A stretch of 64,000 nt of DNA, taken from contig NZ_JAOBTH010000026.1 of the NCBI RefSeq assembly GCF_025215075.1, positions 186,001 to 250,000 on the forward strand. The letters are read 5' to 3'. Below the pieces are notes generated by a model that saw nothing but the letters and a program-made list of their open reading frames with translations, had not been told where the DNA came from and did not search any database. The position numbers and the translations under genes were made by a program. Below are positions 25,031 through 34,220 of this stretch, in pieces. This DNA is from Tenacibaculum haliotis. GTDB taxonomy: Bacteria; Bacteroidota; Bacteroidia; Flavobacteriales; Flavobacteriaceae. Position 1 is the stretch's first letter; each line of letters begins with the position of its first letter.

Positions 25031-25780
25031 ATGAAAAACATAAAAAGAGAATTAATTTTTTTACGAACATTTTCATTTATTCTAGCAATAGGTATTCTTA
25101 TGTTTGTTTTTGTTTCTTTTAAACATTCTAAGAATCAAAAATTTGGCACTATTGACGTAGAACGTATTAATATTGTAGAAAAAGATGGTACTACAAAGAT
25201 GATTATTACGAATGTACAAGAATTTCCGAATGGAAAGGATTCTATAAATAACAGAGCAACAAATAATAAACGTAAAAAACGCGCAGGTATGCTTTTCTTT
25301 AATGAAGACGGTATTGAATGTGGAGGGTTTATTTATGATGGAAATAAAAAGGAAAACGGACATAGTGCTGGTTTATCACTTACTTTTGACAAATATGATG
25401 GTGATCAAGCAATACAACTGTTAAATACTGATGTAAAACGAAATGGAAAAAGAAGTATTAAAAGTTCATTAGTTTTTAACGATTTACCAGAAAACTCAAA
25501 CCAAACAAACACAGCTAAAGTTTGGGCAGAATTAAATGCAATAAAAGATAAAAAAATAAGGAGAAAAAAATATAATGAATATGTAAAAAAAGGCTTGGTT
25601 GGTATTACCAAAAGACTTGAGCTTGGTAACCGTGGTAAAGGTCGTCCGAACGGATTGTTTCTTTATGATGATCAAGGACAAATGAGAGCAATGTTTTGTA
25701 TTGATTCTGAAAATAATGTTCGCTTAGAAATGTTTGATCAAAAAGGTAATATGATAAACTCATGGCCAACAAAAAAATAA
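25031..25780 (+). CDS. Hypothetical membrane-anchored protein with repeated QFGTIDVERINI-type motif
   Basis: A 249-residue protein I do not recognise functionally. A single N-terminal membrane helix (FLRTFSFILAIGILMFVFVSF, residues 10-30) is followed by FGTIDVERINIVEKDGTTKMIITN, and the rest appears extracytoplasmic. A second, similar strand set occurs near the C-terminus (RPNGLFLYDDQGQMRAMFCID then NVRLEMFDQKGNMINSW). Both have a strand-DxxG-strand shape, suggesting a duplicated beta domain. Similar proteins are annotated only as hypothetical in Bacteroidota. It lies just upstream of a LytS/LytTR pair but is separated from it by a strong palindrome. Confidence 0.7.
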   Translation: MKNIKRELIFLRTFSFILAIGILMFVFVSFKHSKNQKFGTIDVERINIVEKDGTTKMIITNVQEFPNGKDSINNRATNNKRKKRAGMLFFNEDGIECGGFIYDGNKKENGHSAGLSLTFDKYDGDQAIQLLNTDVKRNGKRSIKSSLVFNDLPENSNQTNTAKVWAELNAIKDKKIRRKKYNEYVKKGLVGITKRLELGNRGKGRPNGLFLYDDQGQMRAMFCIDSENNVRLEMFDQKGNMINSWPTKK

Positions 25781-25789
25781 AGCTTATAA

Positions 25790-25840
25790 TTTTGGTAAAT
25801 ATTTTCACTAAAATATTTACCAAAACTTTATATATTTACC
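25790..25840. promoter_or_regulatory. Perfect 16-bp inverted repeat plus direct repeat ahead of the LytS/LytTR pair
   Basis: TTTTGGTAAATATTTT (25790-25805) and its exact complement (25810-25825) flank a four-base loop. A further direct copy of TATTTACC follows at 25833-25840. No T-run follows, so it is more operator-like than terminator-like; the histidine kinase ATG is at 25850. Confidence 0.5.
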
Positions 25841-25849
25841 AGTATAATT

Positions 25850-26905
25850 ATGAAAAAAACAATTCAATACCTACAAAAAAATCAAACTTTAATTGTTTTC
25901 TTGTTTATTTTTAGCTGGGTATTAACTCTTAAAAACAAAATAGGTTTTGCGACCTCTTGGAATAATTTTGTTTTTCATCCTGATGCTCCTTTTTGGGTTT
26001 TTATAGACGGTTTTATTATTTTTATTTTTACCGATTTTATTAAAAGAAAAACTAAAAATAACATAAAAAAAGAAACGCCGTCTGTATGGAGTTATTTAAG
26101 ATTTTTTGGTATAAGTTTTATCTGTTATATATTTATCATAAATATCTTTGGCATTTTTATTTCGTTCATTTTTAATACTATTCCAAGAAACTATAGCTCT
26201 TCCTATCAAATAACTTATAGAATTTTTACACAAATTATTGACTTTATAGTTTTTGGAGGTTTTTCTTTAGCTTATTTATATTTTAAAGAAAATAAGAATT
26301 ATAAAAAGAGACTAAATGCCTATGAAATTAGCAATTCTAAAAGTAAAATACAGCAACTTAAAGCACAATTAAATCCACATTTTCTTTTTAATAATTTAAA
26401 TATTTTAGATCAACTTATCGAAGAAAACCAAGAAAAAGCATCTAATTTTTTAAACCATTTTTCAGAATTATATCGTTATGTTCTTAAAAACTCAACCAGA
26501 GAACTTATTTATATTAAAGAAGAATTAATATTTATTCAAAATTATTTTGAGTTAATGGAGAAAAAATACCAAGGATATTATCAATTAATTATCCAAAATG
26601 ATATAAAAAATTCAACTCTCATCGTTCCTCCATTTTGCCTTCAAATATTGGTAGAAAATGCTATTGTACACAACCTAGGGACATTTAAGAAGCCTGTAAT
26701 TATAAATATTTCAATAGAAAACGGAATTAAAATTACTAATAACAAAATAGATAAAGAAAGTAGAAATAAAAGAAATAATGGTATAGCCTTAAAAAACCTA
26801 AATGAACAATTTAAACTACTCACAAATAACCCTATTACTATTAAAGATTCTGATGATTATTTCACTATTATATTACCACTTATTAAAATAAATAACGATG
26901 CTTAA
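25850..26905 (+). CDS. Sensor histidine kinase, LytS/YehU type
   Basis: A 351-residue membrane kinase. Four N-terminal helices (TLIVFLFIFSWVLTL, APFWVFIDGFIIFIF, FFGISFICYIFIINIFGIFI and IIDFIVFGGFSLAYLYF) precede a short coiled linker. The His_kinase domain follows: LKAQLNPHFLFNNLNILDQLI near 170 with the phospho-acceptor His, and an ATPase region including LQILVENAIVHN and NNGIALKNLNEQF. It has no separate sensor domain, so the signal is probably membrane-related. The C-terminus overlaps the response regulator by eight bases, confirming a pair. Confidence 0.93.
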   Translation: MKKTIQYLQKNQTLIVFLFIFSWVLTLKNKIGFATSWNNFVFHPDAPFWVFIDGFIIFIFTDFIKRKTKNNIKKETPSVWSYLRFFGISFICYIFIINIFGIFISFIFNTIPRNYSSSYQITYRIFTQIIDFIVFGGFSLAYLYFKENKNYKKRLNAYEISNSKSKIQQLKAQLNPHFLFNNLNILDQLIEENQEKASNFLNHFSELYRYVLKNSTRELIYIKEELIFIQNYFELMEKKYQGYYQLIIQNDIKNSTLIVPPFCLQILVENAIVHNLGTFKKPVIINISIENGIKITNNKIDKESRNKRNNGIALKNLNEQFKLLTNNPITIKDSDDYFTIILPLIKINNDA

Positions 26906-27671
26906 AATAGTAATTATAGAAGATGAAGTTCCTGCTAGAAAGAAACTTAAAAACTATTTAGATAAAATTGAAGTATCATATAAAATTGTAAAAGAAATTG
27001 AAACTACAAAAGAAACTCTTTCTTTTTTTGAAACAAATCCTGATGTTGATCTAATTTTTTCAGATATTGAATTACGTGACGGTAATGTTTTTGAAATCTA
27101 TAACCAAATTAAAATTAATGCACCAATTATTTTCATATCAGCTTATGATACTTTTTGGATGAATGCTTTTGAAACTAGCGGTATCGAATACTTACTAAAA
27201 CCTTATTCGTTTGCTCGCTTTGAAAAAGCATGGTACAAGTATATGTCTTTGAAAAACAAAATGGAAATTAAACAGACTGATATCTTTAATAAATTAGATG
27301 CCTATTATCAGAGTAAGTTAGAGTTAAAACCCGTTTATAAAGATTTTATTCCTGTAAAATCTAATAATGGTATTTACTTTTTAAAAGTAGAAAATATTGT
27401 TTTTATTCAATCAGATTACGGAGTTCTTTTTGCTTATGATTCAGCCAATAAAAAACACTTATTAAACCAAACTTCTCTTAAAGAAATACATGAAATATTT
27501 AACCCTACACTATTCTTTAAGATTAATAGGAGTGAGATTGTTAATAGGGTTTTTATTGAAAAAATAAATCGTTATACTAAAAACACTGTCGCTATTCAGC
27601 TAAAATCTCATTCTTTAAAAACGAGTCAAAAAAATACAGCTGCATTTAATTCTTGGATGGGAATAAAGTAG
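26898..27671 (+). CDS. LytTR-family response regulator
   Basis: A 257-residue DNA-binding regulator. The receiver domain (residues 1-120) has IIEDEVPARKKLKNYL, the phospho-accepting Asp in LIFSDIELRDGNVFE, the Ser/Thr position in PIIFISAYD, and Lys in YLLKPYS. The C-terminal LytTR domain (FIPVKSNNGIYFLKVENIVFIQSDYGVLF to FKINRSEIVNRVFIEKI) binds direct repeats. It overlaps the kinase gene and is therefore its partner. The palindrome and repeats upstream of the kinase are candidate autoregulatory sites. Confidence 0.93.
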   Translation: MLKIVIIEDEVPARKKLKNYLDKIEVSYKIVKEIETTKETLSFFETNPDVDLIFSDIELRDGNVFEIYNQIKINAPIIFISAYDTFWMNAFETSGIEYLLKPYSFARFEKAWYKYMSLKNKMEIKQTDIFNKLDAYYQSKLELKPVYKDFIPVKSNNGIYFLKVENIVFIQSDYGVLFAYDSANKKHLLNQTSLKEIHEIFNPTLFFKINRSEIVNRVFIEKINRYTKNTVAIQLKSHSLKTSQKNTAAFNSWMGIK

Positions 27672-27730
27672 TTGTATTTTTAGAAACTTCTAAAAAATAT
27701 AATATATTAGTTTAGTCTAAAATTAATTAC

Positions 27731-28591
27731 GTGCTCAAAAAAATTGATTTCCTTTTCTTCGGATATGTGTTTATAACCACTATCCTCTTATTTTTCTCAT
27801 GGAATCAATCTACAAACTCTTTTAATTTGTTACTGGTTAGAGGATTCATTGTTTTAGGAGTTATCAGCTTACTCTTTTTAAATTCAAAAATAAAATCGAA
27901 TATATTAGAATTACTTAGAAATATCTACCCTATAATTATTGGTGGTTATTTTTACTCTGAAACTGTTTTTTATAATAAATTTATTTGGCAGAACTTAGAT
28001 CAAAAATTAATAGATTTAGATCAGTTAATATTCGGATTTCAACCAAGTGTAGCATTCTCTGAAATACTATCACACAAGTTTTTTAGTGAACTAATGTATT
28101 TTGGTTATTTCTCATTCTATTTATTAATCACAGCATTTGTAATTATTGCATATTACAAGCTTAAAGAAGAAACAACCGAGTTAATTTTTAAGTTTTCAGC
28201 TGCTATGCTTTTATTTTATTTATTCTTCGGAGTAGTGCCCTCTGCTGGACCTCAGTTTTATTTATCCTCTCCAGAAAAAGACTTACCTGTCGCTTTTATT
28301 TTCGATAAAATAATGCATTTTATACAAGCTAATGCAGAACAACCTACGGCAGCTTTTCCAAGTTCACATGTCGGAATTTCAATCATTATTTTAATACTTC
28401 TAAGAAAAAAGGTTCCTTTATTTTTTAGAATAACCATCCCTTTTGTTATTCTTTTAATTTTATCTACAGTATACATAAAAGCCCATTATGCTATTGATGT
28501 TATTGGCGGAATTATATTTGCACCAATTATGTTATATTTAGCATCAGTCTTATATAAAATTCCCATTTACAATAAGAAACCCAAATTTTAA
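27731..28591 (+). CDS. AUR1/PAP2-type integral membrane phosphotransferase or phosphatase
   Basis: A 286-residue protein with about six membrane helices. GVVPSAGPQFYL, then AAFPSSHVGISIIIL, then KAHYAIDVIGG reproduce the P-x-A-G-P, S-S-H and H-Y-x-x-D arrangement of the AUR1 (inositol phosphorylceramide synthase-like) branch of the PAP2 superfamily. The classical first K-x6-R-P motif is not evident. The two His and the Asp should form the active site on the periplasmic face. The substrate might be a phospholipid or sphingolipid, which Bacteroidota can make; this is inference. The start codon is GTG at 27731. A GNAT-like gene follows after seven bases. Confidence 0.82.
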   Translation: MLKKIDFLFFGYVFITTILLFFSWNQSTNSFNLLLVRGFIVLGVISLLFLNSKIKSNILELLRNIYPIIIGGYFYSETVFYNKFIWQNLDQKLIDLDQLIFGFQPSVAFSEILSHKFFSELMYFGYFSFYLLITAFVIIAYYKLKEETTELIFKFSAAMLLFYLFFGVVPSAGPQFYLSSPEKDLPVAFIFDKIMHFIQANAEQPTAAFPSSHVGISIIILILLRKKVPLFFRITIPFVILLILSTVYIKAHYAIDVIGGIIFAPIMLYLASVLYKIPIYNKKPKF

Positions 28592-28598
28592 CCAATTT

Positions 28599-29720
28599 AT
28601 GATTCAACTTAAAGAAGTTACCTCTAAAAAGGATTTAAAAACGTTTATACACTTACCTTTTAAAATTCATAAAGAGCATAAAGAATGGTTACCTCCTTTA
28701 ATTTCAGATGAATGGAAGGTATTTGATAAAAACAAAAATCATTCTTTTGAGCATTGTGATACCATAATGTTGTTGGCTTTTAAAAATAATGAGGTTGTTG
28801 GTAGAATTATGGGGATTATAAACCATACTTACAACAAAGGAAGTAACGTAAAAAATGTTCGCTTTTTCAGCTTAGAATGTTATAACGACTCAATTGTTTA
28901 TAATGCGTTAATAAAAGCAGTTGAAGATTGGGGGAAACAAAAAAAAATGGACACAATTATTGGACCCTTAGGTTTTTCTGATAAAGATCCCCAAGGGTTT
29001 TTAATTGAAGGTTTTAAAGATCCGGTAACAGTTATGGTTACCAATCATAATTATCAATATATGGTAGGTTTTACCGAACAAAATGGATTTAATAAAAAAC
29101 TAGATATTTTTCAATACAGAGCTCAAATTCCTGAAAAAACACCTGAAATCTATACTAAAATAGCTGAAAGAGTTATAAAAAGAGGTTTTAAAGTATTAGA
29201 GTTTAAAAAATCGAAACATGTTCGTCCGTATGTAAAACCAGTGTTTGATTTAATAAATTCAACCTATAAAAACATTTATGGCTTTGCTCCGTTAGAAGAT
29301 ATAGAATCTAAAGAGTTTTCTGAACGTTTTTTACCTTTACTTAAACCTCAGTATATAAAAGTTGTTGTTGACACTAACAGTAAAGTAGTTGCTTTTGTTG
29401 TGGCGATGCCAGATATAAGTAACGGATTTAAAAAGGCAAATGGAAAGTTATTTCCCTTCAGATTTATTCATATCCTCAGAGCTTTTAAACAAACCAATCA
29501 ACTTAATTTATTGTTAGGTTGTGTCAGTGAAGAATTACAAAACTCCGGATTAATTGCTTTAATGGCGCAATCAATGTATAAATCGGCTAAAGAAAATGGA
29601 TTGACTATTTTAGACAGTCATTTAATTTTAGAAGATAACAAAAAAATGCGCGCTGTTATGGAGCGCATGGAACATACAATTTATAAAAAGTATCGAATTT
29701 TTGAGAAAAAATTAGGATAA
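28599..29720 (+). CDS. GNAT-like acyltransferase superfamily protein
   Basis: A 373-residue cytoplasmic protein common in Bacteroidota, usually annotated as a GNAT-like or hypothetical protein. The N-terminal half has FIHLPFKIHKEHKEWLPPL, then VVGRIMGIINHTYN and GPLGFSDKDPQGFLIEGF. The C-terminal half has KVVAFVVAMPDIS and a terminal GLIALMAQSMYKSAKENGLTILDSH segment followed by NKKMRAVMERM. The pattern fits two GNAT-like folds. Substrate is unknown. Tight linkage to the AUR1/PAP2 gene suggests a lipid or envelope role, without proof. Confidence 0.72.
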   Translation: MIQLKEVTSKKDLKTFIHLPFKIHKEHKEWLPPLISDEWKVFDKNKNHSFEHCDTIMLLAFKNNEVVGRIMGIINHTYNKGSNVKNVRFFSLECYNDSIVYNALIKAVEDWGKQKKMDTIIGPLGFSDKDPQGFLIEGFKDPVTVMVTNHNYQYMVGFTEQNGFNKKLDIFQYRAQIPEKTPEIYTKIAERVIKRGFKVLEFKKSKHVRPYVKPVFDLINSTYKNIYGFAPLEDIESKEFSERFLPLLKPQYIKVVVDTNSKVVAFVVAMPDISNGFKKANGKLFPFRFIHILRAFKQTNQLNLLLGCVSEELQNSGLIALMAQSMYKSAKENGLTILDSHLILEDNKKMRAVMERMEHTIYKKYRIFEKKLG

Positions 29721-29733
29721 AAAACAATAAAAA

Positions 29734-30129
29734 ATGAAAATAGCGCTAATTAGTATTCCCGTTCGTAATCAAGAAAAAGCTTTAAAATTTTATACCGAAA
29801 AATTGGGTTTTGTAAAAAAACACGACATCCCAGTAGGTGGTGAAAACAGGTGGTTAACTGTAGTTTCTAAAGATGCGTTAGAGGGACCAGAATTATCATT
29901 AGAGCCTGCTCCAATTCACTTTAAACCTTCTGAAGTTTTTCAAGATGCGTTAATGGAAGCAGGAATTCCGTACACTCAGTTTAATGTTGACAATCTTGAT
30001 GAGGAATACGAACAATTAATAAAACTTGGAGTTGAATTTAGTGTAAAACCAACCGAGGCCGGAACTGTAAAATATGCAATTTTAAATGACACTTGTGGTA
30101 ATAACATCCAACTTGTTGAAATGTTATAA
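29734..30129 (+). CDS. VOC (glyoxalase/bleomycin-resistance) family protein
   Basis: A 131-residue metal-dependent VOC fold protein. IALISIPVRNQEKALKFYTEKLGFVKKHDI opens the first beta-alpha-beta-beta-beta unit, and YTQFNVDNLDEEYEQLIKLGVEF opens the second, ending YAILNDTCGNNIQLVEML with the Glu metal ligand. The usual His at the first ligand position is replaced in SIPVRN, so metal binding or activity may differ. The substrate is unknown. It starts 13 bases after the GNAT-like gene. Confidence 0.85.
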   Translation: MKIALISIPVRNQEKALKFYTEKLGFVKKHDIPVGGENRWLTVVSKDALEGPELSLEPAPIHFKPSEVFQDALMEAGIPYTQFNVDNLDEEYEQLIKLGVEFSVKPTEAGTVKYAILNDTCGNNIQLVEML

Positions 30130-30147
30130 AATTACTTAAATTGGTTT

Positions 30148-32592
30148 TTAATACGCATCAACATCAATAATAAAACGGATTGGTCTAAAATCTTTAACCG
30201 CTTCAAAAGTATTTCTAATTTTAGTTATTTGCTCTTTGGTTTTTCCTAACGATTGTTTTGGCGGAATTTTAATTACTAAGTTTTTAATATATAAGTTTCG
30301 AACACGAGAAACAGCCGGAGCTGTTGGACCCAAAACATTTTCTTGAAACACATTTTGTAACGACTTTGCTAGCCAATTCACCCCATTTTCTACTCGATTG
30401 TAATCTTTGTGTTTTAATGTAATTTTTATTACTCTATAATACGGTGGATATTGAAATTGCCAACGTTCTTGTAACTGTTCTTTATACATTTCTGTATAAT
30501 TTGTCGTAGAAACCTGTTGTAATATTTGATGATACGGATTATATGTTTGTATGGCTACTTTACCTTGTTTTTTACTTCGCCCTGCCCTGCCTGATACTTG
30601 TACCATTAATTGATAAGCTCTTTCATGCGCTCTAAAATCTGGAAAATTAAGCATAGAGTCGGCACTTAAAATACCTACTAACGATACGTTTTCAAAATCT
30701 AGTCCTTTTGATAACATTTGTGTTCCTACCAAAATATCAATTTCCTGCGCTTCAAAAGCGCCAATTATTTTTTGATATCCATATTTACCACGAGTAGTAT
30801 CTAAATCCATTCTTCCAATTTTATACTTCGGAAAAAGTTCTTTTAGTTCTAATTCAATCTGTTCGGTTCCAAAACCTTTCGTGTCTAGTGTCGCGCTACC
30901 GCAAGCTCCACAACTATTAGGCATTGATCGTTGATAACTACAATAATGGCATTTTAATTCACGTCGGAACTTATGAAACGTTAAACTCACGTCACAATTT
31001 GGGCATTCGGGAGAAACTCCACAAGTGGTACACTCTACAACAGGTGAAAATCCGCGACGATTTTGAAACAAAATAACCTGTTCTTTTTCATCCAATGCTT
31101 CGGTAATCATTTTTAATAAACGATCAGAAAAATGACCTTTCATTTCCTTTTTTCGATGTTTTTCTTTTACATCAATCAACTCAATTTTTGGCAATTGAAT
31201 ATTACCAAAACGCCTATTTAGTTCAACAAAACCATATTTATTTTGTTTTGCATTAAAATAACTTTCTAAGGATGGTGTTGCAGAACCTAATAATACTTTT
31301 GCTTGATGTAAATGCCCTAAAACGATGGCAGAATCTCGTGCATTATAACGAGGCGAAGGCTCAAATTGTTTATACGAACTTTCGTGCTCTTCATCAACAA
31401 CTATTAATCCTAAGTTATTAAAAGGTAAAAAACCTGAAGAACGAGCTCCTAAAATAATTTGCGCTTTGGGTTTGTTTTCTAATACATTATTCCAAACTTC
31501 TACACGCTCATTCATCGAATATTTTGAGTGAAACACTGATATAAAGCTTCCGAAATAACGTTGTAAACGGGTAATTATTTGTGTTGTTAAAACTATTTCG
31601 GGTAATAAAAACAATACTTGCCTTCCTTCTGCAATGACTTCTTTTATCAGTTTTACATAAATTTCTGTTTTACCAGAACCGGTAACTCCGTGCAAAAGCG
31701 TTACATTTTGAGTTTCAAAAGATGTTTTTATTTCATTAAAAGATTGCTGCTGAAATTCGTTTAATTCTTTTATTTCATTAGTTTCACCTTTAAAATTAAT
31801 TCGATCTGTTTGAATTTCATAAAACTCAAAAATATCTTTGTCAACCAACGCTTTTAAAACTGCGGATGAAGTGCTTGATTTGTCTTCTAATTCCTTACTC
31901 TTTATTGGTTTTTTAGAAACTGATAACTGAAAATAAGTCAATACTGCCTCTCGTTGTTTTTTTGCTCTAGAAAGCGCTTCTAACAAACTCTGCAAAGCTT
32001 CGTTTGAGGTGTATTTCGAATTTAAACGAACATATTTCACCAATTTGGGTTTATAGGTTTCGTAAATTTCTTCTTTAATAAAAGCAGCTTCTTTGTTTAT
32101 CAATCCATCAATAATAGGTAACACCGTTTTCTTACCTAAAATATCCGATACTTGGTGAATAGTTAATTGTGAATGATTATGTAACGCTTCAAAAATTAAA
32201 AATTCTTCATCAGTTAAACTTGTTTCATCAGTAAAAGTTTCGTTTTTATAAATAATCGTTTCACTTTCTAATAAAAAAGCCGATGGCAATGCTGCTCTAT
32301 ACACGTCTCCTAAAGAACACATATAATAACTAGAAATCCATTCCCAATGTTTTAATTGAGGCTCTGTTACAATAGGTTTTTCATCTAAAATTTGATGAAT
32401 GTCTTTTGCCTCGTATAATTCTGGTGCATTTTCATGAATATTAAACACCAACGCTGTATAAATTTTACTTTTACCAAAAGAAACAGCCACGCGCATTCCT
32501 TTTTTAAGGAATGAAAACTCTGCCTCATTTACCGAATAAGTAAATGTTTTTTTTAACGGAATTGGTAATATAACGTCGATGAAATATGTCAT
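30148..32592 (-). CDS. priA: Primosomal replication protein PriA (3'-5' helicase)
   Basis: An 814-residue helicase that restarts stalled forks. The N-terminal 3'-DNA-binding domain opens FIDVILPIPLKKTFTYSVNEAE, and a winged-helix region follows. The helicase core holds Walker A LLHGVTGSGKTEIY near 302, DEEH in LIVVDEEHESSYK and GSATPSLES. A zinc-binding insert carries paired Cys (CTTCGVSPECPNC and CHYC...CGACG). The C-terminal helicase motifs include QMLSKGLDFENV and QVSGRAGR. The ATG shares one base with the stop of the upstream lipoprotein gene (TAATG), so the two are coupled. Confidence 0.96.
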   Translation of the reverse strand: MTYFIDVILPIPLKKTFTYSVNEAEFSFLKKGMRVAVSFGKSKIYTALVFNIHENAPELYEAKDIHQILDEKPIVTEPQLKHWEWISSYYMCSLGDVYRAALPSAFLLESETIIYKNETFTDETSLTDEEFLIFEALHNHSQLTIHQVSDILGKKTVLPIIDGLINKEAAFIKEEIYETYKPKLVKYVRLNSKYTSNEALQSLLEALSRAKKQREAVLTYFQLSVSKKPIKSKELEDKSSTSSAVLKALVDKDIFEFYEIQTDRINFKGETNEIKELNEFQQQSFNEIKTSFETQNVTLLHGVTGSGKTEIYVKLIKEVIAEGRQVLFLLPEIVLTTQIITRLQRYFGSFISVFHSKYSMNERVEVWNNVLENKPKAQIILGARSSGFLPFNNLGLIVVDEEHESSYKQFEPSPRYNARDSAIVLGHLHQAKVLLGSATPSLESYFNAKQNKYGFVELNRRFGNIQLPKIELIDVKEKHRKKEMKGHFSDRLLKMITEALDEKEQVILFQNRRGFSPVVECTTCGVSPECPNCDVSLTFHKFRRELKCHYCSYQRSMPNSCGACGSATLDTKGFGTEQIELELKELFPKYKIGRMDLDTTRGKYGYQKIIGAFEAQEIDILVGTQMLSKGLDFENVSLVGILSADSMLNFPDFRAHERAYQLMVQVSGRAGRSKKQGKVAIQTYNPYHQILQQVSTTNYTEMYKEQLQERWQFQYPPYYRVIKITLKHKDYNRVENGVNWLAKSLQNVFQENVLGPTAPAVSRVRNLYIKNLVIKIPPKQSLGKTKEQITKIRNTFEAVKDFRPIRFIIDVDAY

Positions 32593-33299
32593 TATTCTAC
32601 TATTTCTATAGGTGCTGGTGGAGGTGGTTTATGATGAATAATATTTCCTTCTATATCAAAAGACCTAAAATCTGGTTCTAATAATATCTGAAGAGGATAA
32701 ACTCTCTTTAAAGAATCTATATTTAATTTGTGAAAACTCTTGATGAAATTAAAATATGAAACTGAAATCGTATCTAATACTTTAGATATTCTATCTTTTG
32801 ATTTTTTCTCAAAATTACGATATCTAATAATGATTAAATTTTTATTAGGATTATCACTATATCTTGAATCTTTACCCCAATTTAATAACTGTTTCCGTAA
32901 ATAATCATCTAAAATTTCAACTGTCAAAACCTGGTCTTTACCATAAAAAACTGATGTTTCATCCTCTTCAAAATTCCCTTCTAACCAAAGTGTGTTTTTC
33001 AATTTAGGACAAAATGTAGTTAAATGACACGAAATAACTCGATTTAGATTAATAGGTAAATCTTTATTATTTAATCTAATAAATTGATTTCTACTTACTA
33101 TCTTTTCATAATACTTACACTTTTCAAGAACATCATTAAAACCATATATTGTATCGAAAGAAAAAACAAAAGTAGAATCTGTATTCTTCTGAGGAGGAAA
33201 AACGTCTTTCATTGTTAAAACTCTTTCTTTTGGAGTTTTGGCACAAGAAACTATCAGTAATAGTAAGATAGGTATTATATACGTTTTTAACTTTTTCAT
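32592..33299 (-). CDS. Hypothetical lipoprotein upstream of priA
   Basis: A 235-residue protein with a lipoprotein signal (IIPILLLLIVSCAKTPKE, lipidated Cys near residue 19). The mature part has no recognised domain. It is rich in charged residues and contains TFVFSFDTIYGFNDVLEKCKYY and a poly-Pro end HHKPPPPAPIEIVE. Function unknown. It overlaps priA by one base, but a functional link between an outer-membrane lipoprotein and a helicase is doubtful; the coupling may be fortuitous. Confidence 0.75.
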   Translation of the reverse strand: MKKLKTYIIPILLLLIVSCAKTPKERVLTMKDVFPPQKNTDSTFVFSFDTIYGFNDVLEKCKYYEKIVSRNQFIRLNNKDLPINLNRVISCHLTTFCPKLKNTLWLEGNFEEDETSVFYGKDQVLTVEILDDYLRKQLLNWGKDSRYSDNPNKNLIIIRYRNFEKKSKDRISKVLDTISVSYFNFIKSFHKLNIDSLKRVYPLQILLEPDFRSFDIEGNIIHHKPPPPAPIEIVE

Positions 33300-33356
33300 C
33301 TAATATCAAAACTACACAAAAATCACTACATTGTAAACAGAAAAATAAAGGTATTT

Positions 33357-34220
33357 ATGACTTCATTAGAATGGAAAGCAAAAGGAAATATTATTAGAAT
33401 TAACAATCGAGATATTTTTGTTATTGATGAAGGAAATCATGATAAAACATTAATCATTTTACACGGGTACCCTACTTCCTCTTTTGATTATTATAAGGCG
33501 TTGCCTTATTTAACTAAAAAATATCGAATGATTATTCACGATCATTTAGGATTTGGTTTTTCTGATAAACCGTTAGATTATTCCTATTCTTTAATTGAGC
33601 AAACGGATATTGCTTTATTACTTTGGGAAAAATTAGGCTTACAAAATGTTACTTTATTAGCACACGATTACGGTACAAGTATTGCTACCGAAATTATCGC
33701 ACGAAGCAACCAAAATCAATTAAAAATTACAATAGACAAGTTAATTTTATGTAACGGAAGTATGCATATTGAATTAGCTAAACTTCGTACAATTCAGAAA
33801 TTATTAAAAAGTAAAATCACAGGGAAATGGGTTGCTAAATTAGCGAATCAAGCTCTTTTTAATCGAAATGTCAGGAATATTTATTTTGATAAATCTAAGG
33901 TTTCTCAAGAGGAATTAAACGAAATGTGGTTTCAAATTAACCATAATAACGGGCGAAAAGTGATACATTTATTAAGTAACTACATTAACGAACGTTATTA
34001 TTTTTGGCATCGTTGGATTGGTGCTTTAACACAAACTAATATTACAACAAAAATTGTTTGGGCAACACACGATCCTATTGCTGTAAAAGCTATTGCTACA
34101 CAATTACAGAACGAAATTCCTAATAACGAATTGTTTTGGTTAGATAACACAGGACATTTTCCGATGCTTGAAAATCCAAAAGATTGGAGTGAATTGGTTT
34201 TAAAAGACGAAGTTATTTAG
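33357..34220 (+). CDS. Alpha/beta hydrolase with Asp nucleophile (haloalkane dehalogenase/epoxide hydrolase-like)
   Basis: A 287-residue cytoplasmic hydrolase. The oxyanion region LHGYPTSSFDYYKAL is near 37, HDHLGFGFSDKP near 61 and the nucleophile elbow LLAHDYGTSIA near 101. The elbow has Asp where esterases have Ser, as in haloalkane dehalogenases and epoxide hydrolases. The acid is probably Asp in WATHDPIAV and the base His in NTGHFPMLENP. Actual substrate is unknown. It is divergent from the lipoprotein/priA genes and followed by a repeat region. Confidence 0.88.
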   Translation: MTSLEWKAKGNIIRINNRDIFVIDEGNHDKTLIILHGYPTSSFDYYKALPYLTKKYRMIIHDHLGFGFSDKPLDYSYSLIEQTDIALLLWEKLGLQNVTLLAHDYGTSIATEIIARSNQNQLKITIDKLILCNGSMHIELAKLRTIQKLLKSKITGKWVAKLANQALFNRNVRNIYFDKSKVSQEELNEMWFQINHNNGRKVIHLLSNYINERYYFWHRWIGALTQTNITTKIVWATHDPIAVKAIATQLQNEIPNNELFWLDNTGHFPMLENPKDWSELVLKDEVI

